Assembly: GCA_040219575.1 (NCBI GenBank)
Contig: JAVJSD010000099.1
Span: forward strand, 1-64,000
Direction of reading: 5' to 3'
DNA length: 64,000 nucleotides
Source: JAVJSD01 sp040219575
Lineage (GTDB): Bacteria; Planctomycetota; Planctomycetia; Pirellulales; Pirellulaceae
The translations under genes were made by a program, and so were the position numbers. Numbering within the stretch: the stretch's first letter is position 1; each line of letters begins with the position of its first letter. Below, in pieces: positions 44,071-53,087 of this stretch. A model generated the notes under the pieces. That model was not told where the DNA came from and ran no database searches. It was given only the letters and a program-made list of their open reading frames with translations.

Positions 44071-44472
44071 CTATCCTGTTGCCTTGACGGAGCCCGCCCA
44101 CTTGCGGGGCAGACGCTCCTTGGTGGTTTCCAACGCCGGTCCCATGAACGGCCGCTTCGGATACCGCTGCCGCTTGTAGCGACCGCCGTGCTCGTGCGCG
44201 GAACCCGACTTGCCGACCTTCGCGTGCTCGGGGCCGATCACGACCAGGTCGTTCTGTTTCTCGACGGCGTACATGATCGCGCCGCGCAGTTGGCCTTTGC
44301 GGGTGCTGGGCGGTTGACCTTCTTCGCTCGCCTTCTTGCGGCGGCGAATGCTGCGTTTGGCCGTCAGTCGGATGGTCGCGCCGGCATGGCCGAGGCTCTT
44401 GATGCTGCCCTTCTTGGTCTTGGACAGCACCTGTTTCGTGTTGTCGCGCGTCCGCGCCGCCATGCCGATCAT
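44071..44472 (-). CDS. HK97 gp10-like neck/tail completion protein, right phage
   Basis: The protein has 133 residues. It is basic at the start, with SIRRRKKASEEGQPPS, LVVIGPEHAKVGKSG and RPFMGPALET, the shape of HK97 gp10 family members. It is homologous to the left-module protein at 11322-11780. It likely works at the head-tail interface. It starts three bases after the preceding stop. Confidence 0.7.
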   Translation of the reverse strand: MIGMAARTRDNTKQVLSKTKKGSIKSLGHAGATIRLTAKRSIRRRKKASEEGQPPSTRKGQLRGAIMYAVEKQNDLVVIGPEHAKVGKSGSAHEHGGRYKRQRYPKRPFMGPALETTKERLPRKWAGSVKATG

Positions 44473-44475
44473 CGA

Positions 44476-44904
44476 TTACCTCACGACTCGAAACGTCAGC
44501 GTCAGGACGCTGGTGAATTGCCGCAGCTCGTCCCAGTGTTCCTGGGAGTAAATGGGTGCGTGTTCCGTCTTGATCCAATGGGCATTCGAATACGCCGTCA
44601 GCCGCCGCAGACGGAAGAAGTCGGCGATCTCTTCCACCAGCGTCATCAGCGGATCGATCTCCGCTGCATCGCCTTTCTCGAACTTCTTCTGCACCGCCAC
44701 GTCGATCTGAAAATCATTCGTGTTACGGCTGCGGTCGCTCTTGGTGATCACCACGCCCTTGGGAACGACGCTGACGTGCAGATCCTTCATGTCTGGCAGT
44801 TCGAACGACGGCACGTAGTGCCGCGCCGCGGTGAGCGGCAGGCTCAGCGAGGCGGCATTCAGTTCCGCGACCAGCGCGTCGGCAACGTCGGTAATAACGG
44901 CCAT
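44476..44904 (-). CDS. Head-tail connector/tail terminator-like protein
   Basis: The protein has 142 residues. The alpha/beta pattern (ITDVADALVAELNAASL, DLHVSVVPKGVVIT, FQIDVAVQKKF, LTLVEEIADFFR, SVLTLTFRVVR) fits the tail terminator or minor tail U family. Position between connector and gp10-like genes agrees. The ATG at 44904 overlaps the previous stop (TGATG). No sequence motif proves the exact role. Confidence 0.5.
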   Translation of the reverse strand: MAVITDVADALVAELNAASLSLPLTAARHYVPSFELPDMKDLHVSVVPKGVVITKSDRSRNTNDFQIDVAVQKKFEKGDAAEIDPLMTLVEEIADFFRLRRLTAYSNAHWIKTEHAPIYSQEHWDELRQFTSVLTLTFRVVR

Positions 44905-45287
44905 CAAAAATCCTCCGTGGCGATGTGTTTCGTGTGGATTCGCAGCGTCTTGCGGTACGGATCGCTGTAGCGCCAGTGCGGCTCCGTCCCCAGCGGCATG
45001 ACCTCGTAAATGAACTTCTTGCCGCCTTCGATCTCCTCGATGCGGTCGCCTCGCTCAGGAAGCGTTGGTTGCCCGGCGAGCACGAGGTCCGCCGTGTCGA
45101 TCAGGTAATCCCGAATCTGCGTGCGGATGATGACGCCGCTGCCGTCGTCCTGCTCGAACATCGTGCGGCCGACCGTGGCTTTCGCCGGAACCGAGTCCAC
45201 GCCGCGCCGGTACGTGACCTCGCGCGTGGCGTGTTTCTTTCGCTGCTCTTGCAGCCAGTTCGATCCGGTTTTCAGCAGGTCGGCCAC
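44904..45287 (-). CDS. Head-tail joining protein candidate
   Basis: The protein has 127 residues. It begins with MADLLKTGSNWLQEQRKKHA, a helix followed by a beta-rich part (VTYRRGVDSVPAKATVGR, IRDYLIDTADLVL, DRIEEIEGGKKFIYEVMPLG). This mix fits gpFII-like or gp6-like joining proteins, and the place between the decoration protein and the terminator-like gene supports it. The assignment is by position and fold pattern only. Confidence 0.5.
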   Translation of the reverse strand: MADLLKTGSNWLQEQRKKHATREVTYRRGVDSVPAKATVGRTMFEQDDGSGVIIRTQIRDYLIDTADLVLAGQPTLPERGDRIEEIEGGKKFIYEVMPLGTEPHWRYSDPYRKTLRIHTKHIATEDF

Positions 45288-45301
45288 GGCATCGCTCCCG
45301 A

Positions 45302-45643
45302 TTAGGGCGTTAGTTTCACGCGAACGGTCGCATCGCCGTCGGCCGCAGCCAGCACGACCTTACCGAGCAGCTTGTTCGTACCGCCGCCGTCCGTGGTGAC
45401 CGCCACATCGTTGGTGTCGTCCCAGTACACCTTGTCGCCGGTCGAAAACGTCACACCGCCGCCGGCCTCTTTGGCCACGTCGAAGACGCCCTCGACGGCC
45501 AGAGCGCCGAGCGTGTTGGCCTTGATTTCTCGCTTCGCGATACCGACCAAATCGCTTTGCACGACCACGTCGCCCGGGGCCACATCCGCACCCGGCGTAT
45601 AATCGATGGCCGCGCCATCGTGAACAAAAGTTGCTTGAGCCAT
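45302..45643 (-). CDS. DUF2190-type capsid-associated (decoration-like) protein
   Basis: The protein has 113 residues. ATFVHDGAAIDYTPGADVA, VVVQSDLVGIAKREIKANT, ALAVEGVFDVAKEAGGGVTF and KVYWDD match the DUF2190 family of small capsid-associated phage proteins. It lies directly after the major capsid gene, as usual for head decoration proteins. Gly/Ala/Val-rich, no membrane segment. Confidence 0.75.
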   Translation of the reverse strand: MAQATFVHDGAAIDYTPGADVAPGDVVVQSDLVGIAKREIKANTLGALAVEGVFDVAKEAGGGVTFSTGDKVYWDDTNDVAVTTDGGGTNKLLGKVVLAAADGDATVRVKLTP

Positions 45644-45688
45644 GTCGGCCTCCGTTTGCCTTGTGAAATGCTGGTTTTCGTGTCGGGC

Positions 45689-47722
45689 TTACGCTTCGCC
45701 CTTGGCCTTCACGCCGCCACGCGGGTCCTGCAGTGCGACGCCGAAGTCGTGGTAGCCGCGCATCTGCACGCCGAGCTTGTTGAAATCGGCCTCGGCCGTT
45801 TCGATCGTGGGGGACTCCTGGCCGTTCAGGAATGCGACCTCGATCACCGGGAGATCCGTCGCCTCGGCCAGCAGATACCAGGCCTTTGCCGAGTTGCCGG
45901 TGTACTGCGCGTTGGACAAGTAGCGGCTCACCTCGACTCGGAACTTGCCCTGATGCGGGTTGGAGACCGGGTACTTGGTGCTGGCCGTCGTGTCCCGCAG
46001 TTCCATCGACTTGAAGAGTTGCGAGCCGATCGCCGACAACGACGTCGGCACGAGCAGAATCACCGGCATGATGCCGATCGGCTTGCCATCTCCATCCACC
46101 TGATCCATGAAGGTCACTTCGCCTTCGGTCAGTCCGTCGATGGATAGCGCGGTGCTGGCGCCACTGATGAAGTTATTGTTGCCGGCCGTGAAGAACGCGC
46201 TGTTGGCGAGGAACGTCGTCCAGAAGACGTCGTTGATCTTCAGGCCGCTGCCGCGGCCGAGCTTGCGCGGAACCGTGGTGATCGCGTTCAGGTCGTCGTT
46301 GATGATGTCGCGCCGATCAATTGAAAGCACCAGACCGTAGGTGTCGGCCTTGTTCTCGTACTTCTCTTCGCCAAGCGTGCCATGCTTGAGCTCACCGCCG
46401 GGTGCGACCTGTTCGTACTGGTCCTTACCGACGAGGCGGTAGCTGGTGACTGTCTTGAAGTCGCTCACGTTCCGCACGGCCGTGACGTTCCGCCAGGTCC
46501 GCTCGACGCTGAAGAAGCCATCGAGCAGGAACTTGTTGGCGACGTTCGACAAGATGCCGCCGACGTCCACGGTCGAGAAACCCGCCTCCAGCGTCGGATT
46601 GAAGGCGTAGCGCAACACGGCCCGGCTGTCGCGAAAGTTGCGGCCGGTATAGCCGTTGGCCCAGGCCGCCTCCAACAACAGTTCCTGCAGACCGATGCCG
46701 CCACGGAATCGCTCGTTCGCCGCGTCAAGGGTCTGCCCGTCGAACATGGCGTCGATCTGGTCGACGTGGCCCGTCATTAGGCACGCCGCTTCGAGCACGC
46801 GCCCGTTGATCGTCTTGTCGTGCATGTGAATCGCAGGTGTGCGCGGGCGATTCGCCCGGAGCACTTCCAATTCACAGCGGGTCGCGTCCCAGCCCTCGCG
46901 AATCGCCTTGGCCTCGATCTCCGGAAAGCGGCCATCGCAGATCCGACGAACTGCCGAGATCCGGCTCACTTCGGCAGCGGCCTGGGAGCGGATTTCATCA
47001 ACGGCGGAGTTGGCGGTTACAGCCGGCGTCACCGGCTGCGCGGACGGTCGATTCGACCCTTGATCCGTGGCCTCGGCTTCCGCGGCGGCAGTGGTGTCTT
47101 CGGATTCCATGTCGGGGTTCTCCTCTGTTGGATCGATCTGATTGGCGGCCGCCGCGACCGTCGCGCTGGTCTGTCCGTCGGCTCCGAGGTCCACGAAGCT
47201 GATTTCGCTGAGCGTGGACTTGCGGACCACATTGATAGGCCCGGAATGTTCCTGGCCGTTGACGATTACCGTCTGACGCTCCTTGACGAACTCGAATTCA
47301 TCGACGCTCGCACCGACGGAGGCTTGCCACGGAAAGCCGTTCTTGGACGAAGCGACGACCTCACGCGCGGCAGCCGTGTCGCGGGACACAATGCCTGCGG
47401 CCACAAGCTGACCGCCATCGATGCGAATGCTGTCGGTATGTCCGACGCCGGAGGTCGGATCATGGCTGAAGCGGATCGGCCGCGACTGCGAAGGAATAGC
47501 AAGTCCGGCCAGGTCGATGATGACTGGATAACGCCATCCCGCGATTCGCATCGGTGCGCCGGTGTAGGCGACCATGCGGAAACGCGGCAGCCGTGGCGTC
47601 GCCCCTTCTTCGGCGGCAGACGCCGCTTCGATGACGGCCGTGGCGGTAAGCTGCAGCGTGCTGGGCGTTTTCGTCGTCTCAGGCTGCGCGTGCGCGCGTG
47701 GCTTCACCTGCTTCTTCGCCAT
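45689..47722 (-). CDS. Prohead protease-major capsid fusion
   Basis: The protein has 677 residues. The N-terminal 200 residues fit a prohead protease of the U35/HK97 sort (PIRFSHDPTSGVGHTDSIRI, WQASVGASVDEFEFV, STLSEISFVDLGADG). A linker rich in Thr, Ala and Pro follows, and the C-terminal part from about residue 300 fits a Mu/HK97-like major capsid protein. Protease and capsid are one reading frame, so the protease domain must cleave itself off or remain as scaffold. The start overlaps the portal gene by 44 bases. Confidence 0.75.
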   Translation of the reverse strand: MAKKQVKPRAHAQPETTKTPSTLQLTATAVIEAASAAEEGATPRLPRFRMVAYTGAPMRIAGWRYPVIIDLAGLAIPSQSRPIRFSHDPTSGVGHTDSIRIDGGQLVAAGIVSRDTAAAREVVASSKNGFPWQASVGASVDEFEFVKERQTVIVNGQEHSGPINVVRKSTLSEISFVDLGADGQTSATVAAAANQIDPTEENPDMESEDTTAAAEAEATDQGSNRPSAQPVTPAVTANSAVDEIRSQAAAEVSRISAVRRICDGRFPEIEAKAIREGWDATRCELEVLRANRPRTPAIHMHDKTINGRVLEAACLMTGHVDQIDAMFDGQTLDAANERFRGGIGLQELLLEAAWANGYTGRNFRDSRAVLRYAFNPTLEAGFSTVDVGGILSNVANKFLLDGFFSVERTWRNVTAVRNVSDFKTVTSYRLVGKDQYEQVAPGGELKHGTLGEEKYENKADTYGLVLSIDRRDIINDDLNAITTVPRKLGRGSGLKINDVFWTTFLANSAFFTAGNNNFISGASTALSIDGLTEGEVTFMDQVDGDGKPIGIMPVILLVPTSLSAIGSQLFKSMELRDTTASTKYPVSNPHQGKFRVEVSRYLSNAQYTGNSAKAWYLLAEATDLPVIEVAFLNGQESPTIETAEADFNKLGVQMRGYHDFGVALQDPRGGVKAKGEA

Positions 47723-49139
47723 CTTCGTTCTCCTCGGTGTCGTCGGTGGTCGGCGCGGTCGCAGCGGGCGACAGGCCGAGATCTTTCATGAGCGATAGCT
47801 CTTTGGCCCGCTGGCGCAGGGCTTCCTCCCAATCACGTCCCTGGCGGGCGTATTCGTGCGCCAGCGTCGTGGTGTGGTTCGCCAAGCGAGTCGCCTGCGC
47901 GGTTGCTTCCTTGGCGGGGTCCACATGCTCGTGGCCGTCCCAAAACCACTGATGTGGCCATTGGGCGATCGGCCCCGCGTCCGCGGGCAAGAGGCCCGGT
48001 ATGAGCACCGCCTCGTCGAACCAGGCGGCGAGAATGCGATCGAGCACGACTGTTTCCAGTTGAGTCTGCTCGACCCGAATTGATTTGAAGTACGTCTGAT
48101 GATCCAGACGGCCGGAGGCGTAGTTGTAGCCTGAGCTATTTCCGGCCGCGACGTTGAACGGCATGTTCAGGCAGCGGGCGATTTCGTTCAGAATCTCATG
48201 CTTGAACTCGCCATAGGTGGTCGATGGCTGTTCCGCCTCGAGCTGGCTCATCTTCCAGCCGCCCGGCATCGTCAGCAGCGCCCGCTGCTCCAGTTCGATC
48301 GGTTCGAAGGGTTCGGCAGCGTCCGCCTCGCCGTTGGCAGGCGCGTCCGTATAGAGGATGCCCGCGAAGTCCGCGGCCGTCTCGGCGGCAGCCAGCACCG
48401 CCAACGTGAACCGCCGCAGTTGTGCGAATAGCGGCAGCGCCGGCATGATGTCCGGAATGCCCCGCGCTTGGCCCGGCCGATCCAGGCGGAACCAATGCAC
48501 GACCGCCAAGGCGGGAAGCCGATCGTATTCACGCGTGAAACGAACCGCCTCGCCTGGATGGGATTTGAGCACATGGTATTCGACCGGATTGCCGGCCTCG
48601 TCGAACACGATGCCATCGACGCTGTTCGAGGTCAGGACGTTCAGGTCGGGCGTGCAAACCTGGTCCGCTTCAATCAGACGCAGGTCCAGTTGGATCGCCG
48701 TCGATAGCTGCGGATTGCTGGTCAGCACCGCGAAAGCCTCACCGTCCTGGGCGCGGGACATGCGCATCGTGCGGAGTTTTTCGGCCAGGTTGATGGCCTT
48801 CGCCCATCGCATGAACTCCTGTTCGATGCGACGGTTGGCTTCCGAGTCGTCAGTCAGTAGTTGCAGCCGCGGGCCTGTGCCGATCGCATCGTTGGCCAAC
48901 GTGAGCACGATGCCGCGTGCATAGCTGTTGTTGGCGACCTCGTACCGGGCGCGATTGCGGAGAATCCGTCGCACTTCCGCGTTGTTGGCTGTATTCGCGG
49001 AGAGTCCGTCCGCGCCGGCCCAGTGACGGCGGTTGTCGTCATTGCTCACGGCCGCGTCGTAGCGGGCCCGGAGCATTCGGGCAGCCCGCGTTCGCCCTGG
49101 CATCGGCTTCGTGAACAGATTGGCGAGCCAACGGAACAT
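47679..49139 (-). CDS. Phage portal protein (lambda-type)
   Basis: The protein has 486 residues, usual for lambda gpB-type portals. Features include RYDAAVSNDDNRRHWAGADG, an N-terminal arm with ARYEVANNSYARGIVLTLAN, WFRLDRPGQARGIPDIMPAL, and FNVAAGNSSGYNYASGRLDHQTYF, typical for this family. It forms the dodecameric gate for DNA. The ATG overlaps the stop of the small upstream gene (TAATG). Confidence 0.9.
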   Translation of the reverse strand: MFRWLANLFTKPMPGRTRAARMLRARYDAAVSNDDNRRHWAGADGLSANTANNAEVRRILRNRARYEVANNSYARGIVLTLANDAIGTGPRLQLLTDDSEANRRIEQEFMRWAKAINLAEKLRTMRMSRAQDGEAFAVLTSNPQLSTAIQLDLRLIEADQVCTPDLNVLTSNSVDGIVFDEAGNPVEYHVLKSHPGEAVRFTREYDRLPALAVVHWFRLDRPGQARGIPDIMPALPLFAQLRRFTLAVLAAAETAADFAGILYTDAPANGEADAAEPFEPIELEQRALLTMPGGWKMSQLEAEQPSTTYGEFKHEILNEIARCLNMPFNVAAGNSSGYNYASGRLDHQTYFKSIRVEQTQLETVVLDRILAAWFDEAVLIPGLLPADAGPIAQWPHQWFWDGHEHVDPAKEATAQATRLANHTTTLAHEYARQGRDWEEALRQRAKELSLMKDLGLSPAATAPTTDDTEENEDGEEAGEATRARAA

Positions 49140-49336
49140 TACGACGCTCCCGGTGGCACGAATTTGTTGAACACGAGGCCGCGACGCTTCGACTTCGCGG
49201 CGTCCTTCGAGGCCAAGTACTTGTCGGCCGCAATCTGGTCCGAGAGCTTGTGCTGCTCCATCGAGCCGGCGTCGCCAGCAGCCTTGGCAGGCCCCTGGGC
49301 GTTTTCGCGGATCGTGTCTTTGAGATCGTCGGCCAT
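49139..49336 (-). CDS. Small protein in the gpW position
   Basis: The protein has 65 residues. It is helical and charged, with MADDLKDTIRENAQGPAKAA and SKRRGLVFNKFVPPGAS. Lambda-like phages code the head-completion protein gpW between terminase and portal, and this gene has that place and size. Sequence similarity to gpW was not confirmed. Translation is coupled to the portal gene. The repeated 42-bp element at 49376-49417 lies 40 bases upstream. Confidence 0.55.
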   Translation of the reverse strand: MADDLKDTIRENAQGPAKAAGDAGSMEQHKLSDQIAADKYLASKDAAKSKRRGLVFNKFVPPGAS

Positions 49337-49375
49337 CGACTCGCTTCCAAGAACTGCGGTGACGAAATGTCGCCG

Positions 49376-49417
49376 GATACTGATGACCTACCGGAAGCGC
49401 GGCCGAACTGTCGGAAA
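49376..49417 (-). promoter_or_regulatory. Repeated 42-bp element, copy A (candidate phage promoter)
   Basis: GATACTGATGACCTACCG (49376-49393), 15 variable bases, then TGTCGGAAA (49409-49417) repeat with identical spacing at 61871-61912. Read on the minus strand the order is TTTCCGACA-N15-CGGTAGGTCATCAGTATC, like a -35/-10 pair of an alternative sigma factor. It lies in the gap between the zinc-ribbon gene and the gpW-position gene that opens the portal-capsid-tail block. Confidence 0.6.
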
Positions 49418-49448
49418 AGTGATGAGCAGCGGAAAGAATCTGCTACAT

Positions 49449-49643
49449 CTAGCAATCTGGCTTGTTCGCCAATCTGATGGGTGACTCGTAGGTCACGATC
49501 TTACGGCCACAATGCCGACACTCTTTGCGGCGGCGAATGCGTCCGTCACGCAGCGGCTCGGTGTGCGTCGTGTAGAAATGCCGGCAACCGCATTGGGGGC
49601 AGCAGAGGCCGCGTTCGGGACGAGGAGTATTCGCTTGGCTCAT
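49449..49643 (-). CDS. Small zinc-ribbon protein after terminase
   Basis: The protein has 64 residues. Two Cys pairs, CCPQCGCRHF and ECRHCGRKIVTYES, form one zinc ribbon much like the N-terminal ribbon of NrdR or TFIIS-type proteins. Its start overlaps the terminase stop as ATGA. A nucleic-acid-binding helper in packaging or transcription is possible. No other domain is present. Confidence 0.65.
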   Translation of the reverse strand: MSQANTPRPERGLCCPQCGCRHFYTTHTEPLRDGRIRRRKECRHCGRKIVTYESPIRLANKPDC

Positions 49644-51910
49644 TGACGGCGACTCCGCTGCAGGTCGGCGAAGCTCACGCGATCCCGTTTTACGGGTTGG
49701 CCTGCGCCGCCGGCCCCCGCCAATACCGCTCCTTGCATCGACGCCGCCACGGCGCAGCCGACCAAGCCGTCGAACCAGTGGTTGTCGCCCCGTTCAGGGC
49801 GCATCTTCCATTCGTCCACGGTGCGACCGCGACCTTCGGTCTTCACGCGGTACTCGGCGGATAAGTGTTCGGCGAAGAGGCGATGCTGGTCGGGGCTTTC
49901 GCCGAAGAGCGATAGGCAGCCCCGATCGCCCATCGGAACAGCCAATCGGGCGTGGACGAACGTCTTCCAGAAGTTGGTGTCGTAGACGATGTGCCGCACC
50001 GCCCGTTTGCCGGCCACGTTCGGCATTCGCCAGTTGTGGCCCACGCGATCCCCTGGCCGACGCTTGTACTCGGAGAAGGGCTGGCTCGACGCCCCGACGA
50101 ACCGCCCGTGGCTCGGCATGATGACGCCCGCGTGCGCCGACTGTCGGCAGAACTGGTAAACCACGTCAGTGGATGAACCCCAATTGGCATCGACGAGGCA
50201 GCGTTCGATTCGCAGCATGGCTCCGTCGTCGCGCCGCCATTCGCGACCGAGGTACGACGTCGACAGTTGCTCGAGCCCCGCATAGATCGAACCTTCCAGA
50301 CCGCTGGCCTTGGTTGCCAGTGATAACGTGAGGCGAGCGTCGCGGAGCGTGAAGTAGGGACGCAGCTGGTCAGGAAAGGTACCGTAGTCGACGACGTAGC
50401 CGGTGAAATCGTCTTCCCAGGCGGCAACGACGAAGAACAACAGGTTGGCCTGAACATCGATGAACATCGTCAGGTGGTTACAGCCGATGGGCACCACGCG
50501 GCGCGGCATGCGGTTTGTCTTGCCGGCAATTTGGTCCGGCGTGAGTTCGTCTCCCTCGGACGCTTCCTCGGGGAGTGGCTCGTTCTGATATTCGGCGTAG
50601 AACGCCGCTTCATCCTGCAGACGCAGGTTCATCGCGTGCTGGATGGCGGACAGCTCGTCATGGTTGAATCGCTCCGGCCAGGCGATCTCCGCGCCGGCGT
50701 CCATCGCCTCCCGGTCGGCGGAATAGAACTCGGTCGCCAGACGGATATCGCCGTGGGCGCGGAGGCTCTCACCCCGCAGCTCACCATACCGCTGCCACTT
50801 CTTTTCGTCGGCAGGGAACGAGTAGACCATCTTGGTTCGTTCCCCGTTCCATTCAGGATGCTTGTCCCGCGAGAGAATGTTGTCGGCCATGTCGCTGGGA
50901 CGGATCACCGTGCAGGGCATGATGCCGCTGATCTTCTTGCCGGGACCGGACAGGCCCAGGATGGCACCGGCGAGAATCCCCTCGCGAGTGGCGCACTGCG
51001 AGAGCGAGCGTGCCGACTCGTCCGTCTGCGGATCGTCGAGCACGACCAACGAGGGGCGCACCGTGTGCCCGTCCGCCCGCTTGTACTTCATGCCGCGAAT
51101 GCGACCGGTGATACCTGCGACCTTAATGATGGCTCCACTCGCGGCGCTTCCCGGCATCGAGGGGAGCACGATCTCGCGGGCGGTCCAGCCGATATGCGTT
51201 CGCTCCCCTTGGTAAAGCTGACCATTGCAGCGGTTGGCGATTCCGTCGAGGCACTGAATCGGATAGACGACTTCGGGGAAGTCTTCGAGCAGCAGATCGT
51301 TGCCGTCGAGTTCCATCTTGATCGAATCGAGCATGTCCATCGCGTGACCTTCGTCTGATCCAATGAGGCAGACAAACTCGCGATGGCCGTAGAGCACCGC
51401 CCAGATGCACGCGCACTCGCAGATGGTCGTCTTACCTGACCCTCGCGGCATCGCCATTGCGAACAGACCGCCGCGCAACACGGCCTGCTCGATCTTGGCG
51501 ATCACCTTCAAATGATCGGGCGACCACGGGAGGTGGAACGTGAGCGGGAAGTACGAGTCGCAGAAGAAGCGGAAGTCGGATGCGGCCTTGGCCTTCCGCT
51601 CAAGATTCACAACGTCGGGCAATTCGCCGATGTCGCGCCCTGCAATTGCGAGCGCGACGTTCCGCGCACGAGCCCGGTCCTTGAGCTTCTCGTAGGGATC
51701 GCCATCCGGTTCGGGCTTCGGCGCATGCCGGGTTTCCACGAGCCACGCTGTGTACCGCAACAGGTCGACGAACCGCCCGTCGCCGATCCGCATGCCGGCC
51801 CGCGTTCGATGGCGATGCAACTGCCGCTCGTTGATCACCTCGCCCAGCGGGGTCGAGTTGAGCAAGCGGCACAGCTCGCTCGGTCGAAGTTTCCGCGGGT
51901 CAGTCGCCAC
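49640..51910 (-). CDS. Terminase large subunit (GpA-like)
   Basis: The protein has 756 residues. The ATPase part has Walker A MPRGSGKTTICE (Lys near residue 160) and Walker B SLVVLDDPQTDE near residue 290. The nuclease half starts near TMFIDVQANLLFFVVAAW, giving the first acidic residue of the RNase H-like fold, and HWFDGLVGCAVAAS near the end gives a late Asp. The N-terminal 110 residues resemble the small protein coded upstream (NLVHYAAWLV versus DLLRYTAWLV), possibly a shared DNA-binding unit. It begins with GTG at 51910, overlapping the upstream gene by 11 bases. Confidence 0.88.
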   Translation of the reverse strand: MATDPRKLRPSELCRLLNSTPLGEVINERQLHRHRTRAGMRIGDGRFVDLLRYTAWLVETRHAPKPEPDGDPYEKLKDRARARNVALAIAGRDIGELPDVVNLERKAKAASDFRFFCDSYFPLTFHLPWSPDHLKVIAKIEQAVLRGGLFAMAMPRGSGKTTICECACIWAVLYGHREFVCLIGSDEGHAMDMLDSIKMELDGNDLLLEDFPEVVYPIQCLDGIANRCNGQLYQGERTHIGWTAREIVLPSMPGSAASGAIIKVAGITGRIRGMKYKRADGHTVRPSLVVLDDPQTDESARSLSQCATREGILAGAILGLSGPGKKISGIMPCTVIRPSDMADNILSRDKHPEWNGERTKMVYSFPADEKKWQRYGELRGESLRAHGDIRLATEFYSADREAMDAGAEIAWPERFNHDELSAIQHAMNLRLQDEAAFYAEYQNEPLPEEASEGDELTPDQIAGKTNRMPRRVVPIGCNHLTMFIDVQANLLFFVVAAWEDDFTGYVVDYGTFPDQLRPYFTLRDARLTLSLATKASGLEGSIYAGLEQLSTSYLGREWRRDDGAMLRIERCLVDANWGSSTDVVYQFCRQSAHAGVIMPSHGRFVGASSQPFSEYKRRPGDRVGHNWRMPNVAGKRAVRHIVYDTNFWKTFVHARLAVPMGDRGCLSLFGESPDQHRLFAEHLSAEYRVKTEGRGRTVDEWKMRPERGDNHWFDGLVGCAVAASMQGAVLAGAGGAGQPVKRDRVSFADLQRSRRQ

Positions 51911-52112
51911 GCCCCATCTCCTTCACGAGCCAGGCCGCATAGTGGACCAGGTTCAAAGTTCCGTCAGCATTCGTCGGGGCACCGGACTCCACGTCGTCGC
52001 GCAGCATCGCCTCGGTAATCGATGGTCCGCCGACCTTGGCCAGCAGGCGCGCCGCGTCCGCCAGCGCCAACGCCGCAGGGTTGATCGGTTTTCGTGAATC
52101 GTCGCCCGACAT
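51900..52112 (-). CDS. Small terminase-associated protein (possible small subunit)
   Basis: The protein has 70 residues. ALALADAARLLAKVGGPSIT resembles the first helices of an HTH of Nu1/phage packaging type, followed by a GTLNLVHYAAWLVKEMG end that is similar to the N-terminus of the large terminase. It is the first minus-strand gene of the packaging block, divergent from the small plus-strand operon with 147 bases between. It may be the small terminase subunit; its size is at the low limit. Confidence 0.5.
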   Translation of the reverse strand: MSGDDSRKPINPAALALADAARLLAKVGGPSITEAMLRDDVESGAPTNADGTLNLVHYAAWLVKEMGRGD

Positions 52113-52259
52113 GGTTTAGGCCGCCCTAAAACGCCCGGAAAAAAGCTGTCGAATTCTGCCGCAGACTGCCAACACCGCGCTTGATGCGGGGCGGAATTGA
52201 TGGCTCATGTGTGACTGTCCCAACGGGGACCTTCGCCACGCAGAACCAGGAACCAAACG

Positions 52260-52460
52260 ATGAAACACAACCTCACGCACCGCGGAACCTACGCCGGCCA
52301 ACCCGCCCGGCTGTACGTCGCGCTGGAAACGAGCCGCGGACGAAAGCTGTTCGCGCTGCGAACCGCCGCCGGCGTGATCGCAACGGCCTGGGACACGTCC
52401 CGCGAGCTGCGACGCTTCGCCGCCGAGAAGCAACTCGACCTGACCATTGATCACGAATAA
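52260..52460 (+). CDS. Small basic phage protein, unknown function
   Basis: The protein has 66 residues. It is compact with a beta-rich first half (RGTYAGQPARLYVALETSRG) and a helix at the end (RELRRFAAEKQLDLTIDHE). No family recognised. It is the first gene of a plus-strand operon of four genes. CAGGAACC lies before its ATG as a modest ribosome site. Confidence 0.6.
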   Translation: MKHNLTHRGTYAGQPARLYVALETSRGRKLFALRTAAGVIATAWDTSRELRRFAAEKQLDLTIDHE

Positions 52461-52484
52461 CCACCAACGCCAAGGAGAACACGC

Positions 52485-52712
52485 ATGAACGCCCGCGAAA
52501 ACAAGAAGCCGAAGCTGACCGCGGAGGCGGCTTACGAGAACGCCCACATCGTCGCGCAAGACCTGGTCCAGCGGATCGGCGAGCTGCTCTTCGACCTGCC
52601 CGCGCCGGGCAACGACGAGCACCCGATCAACTGGGCGCACGTCGGAACTGTCAACGAGGTCAACAGCCGCCTGTCCTCCGTCGTCGCCTTCCTCGAAGGC
52701 ACCGAAGAATAA
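52485..52712 (+). CDS. Small acidic helical phage protein, unknown function
   Basis: The protein has 75 residues. It is mostly helical and acidic (AYENAHIVAQDLVQRIGELL, NEVNSRLSSVVAFLEGTEE). AAGGAGAA lies well placed before the ATG. Second gene of the plus-strand operon. No family recognised. Confidence 0.65.
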   Translation: MNARENKKPKLTAEAAYENAHIVAQDLVQRIGELLFDLPAPGNDEHPINWAHVGTVNEVNSRLSSVVAFLEGTEE

Positions 52713-52739
52713 CCACCAACCACGAAAGGGAACCCGACC

Positions 52740-52991
52740 ATGACCATCGACGAACTGATCGAACGCCTCGAAGAATACCGCGACGCCATAGGCGGCGACG
52801 CCGAGGTGCGATTGATGACCCAGCAGAATTGGCCCTTCGAAAACGAGATCGTCGGCCTCGCTTCGGGCGAAGAGATCAACGAACCCGACGACGGCGATGA
52901 CGAAGACGTGGACGAAGACAACGTTGTCTTCATCGTCGAAGGCCAGCAGCGCTGCTACGGATCGAAGCGGGCATGGGAGGTCGCCTACTAA
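52740..52991 (+). CDS. Small acidic phage protein, unknown function
   Basis: The protein has 83 residues. It starts with MTIDELIERLEEYRDAIGGD, a helix, then a beta part (AEVRLMTQQNWPFENEIVGL), a very acidic loop (EPDDGDDEDVDEDN) and a final strand (VVFIVEGQQ). It has the look of small phage regulatory or DNA-mimic proteins, but this is a guess. GAAAGGGAA precedes the start. Third gene of the plus-strand operon. Confidence 0.65.
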   Translation: MTIDELIERLEEYRDAIGGDAEVRLMTQQNWPFENEIVGLASGEEINEPDDGDDEDVDEDNVVFIVEGQQRCYGSKRAWEVAY

Positions 52992-53087
52992 AGCCGAAAC
53001 GCCCACGCGGGCGTCGCGGCGGGTGGTTCCCGCCGCCTGATGATGGCAGCCTTTCCATCGCACACGTTTTTTACGAGGAGCCTGATC

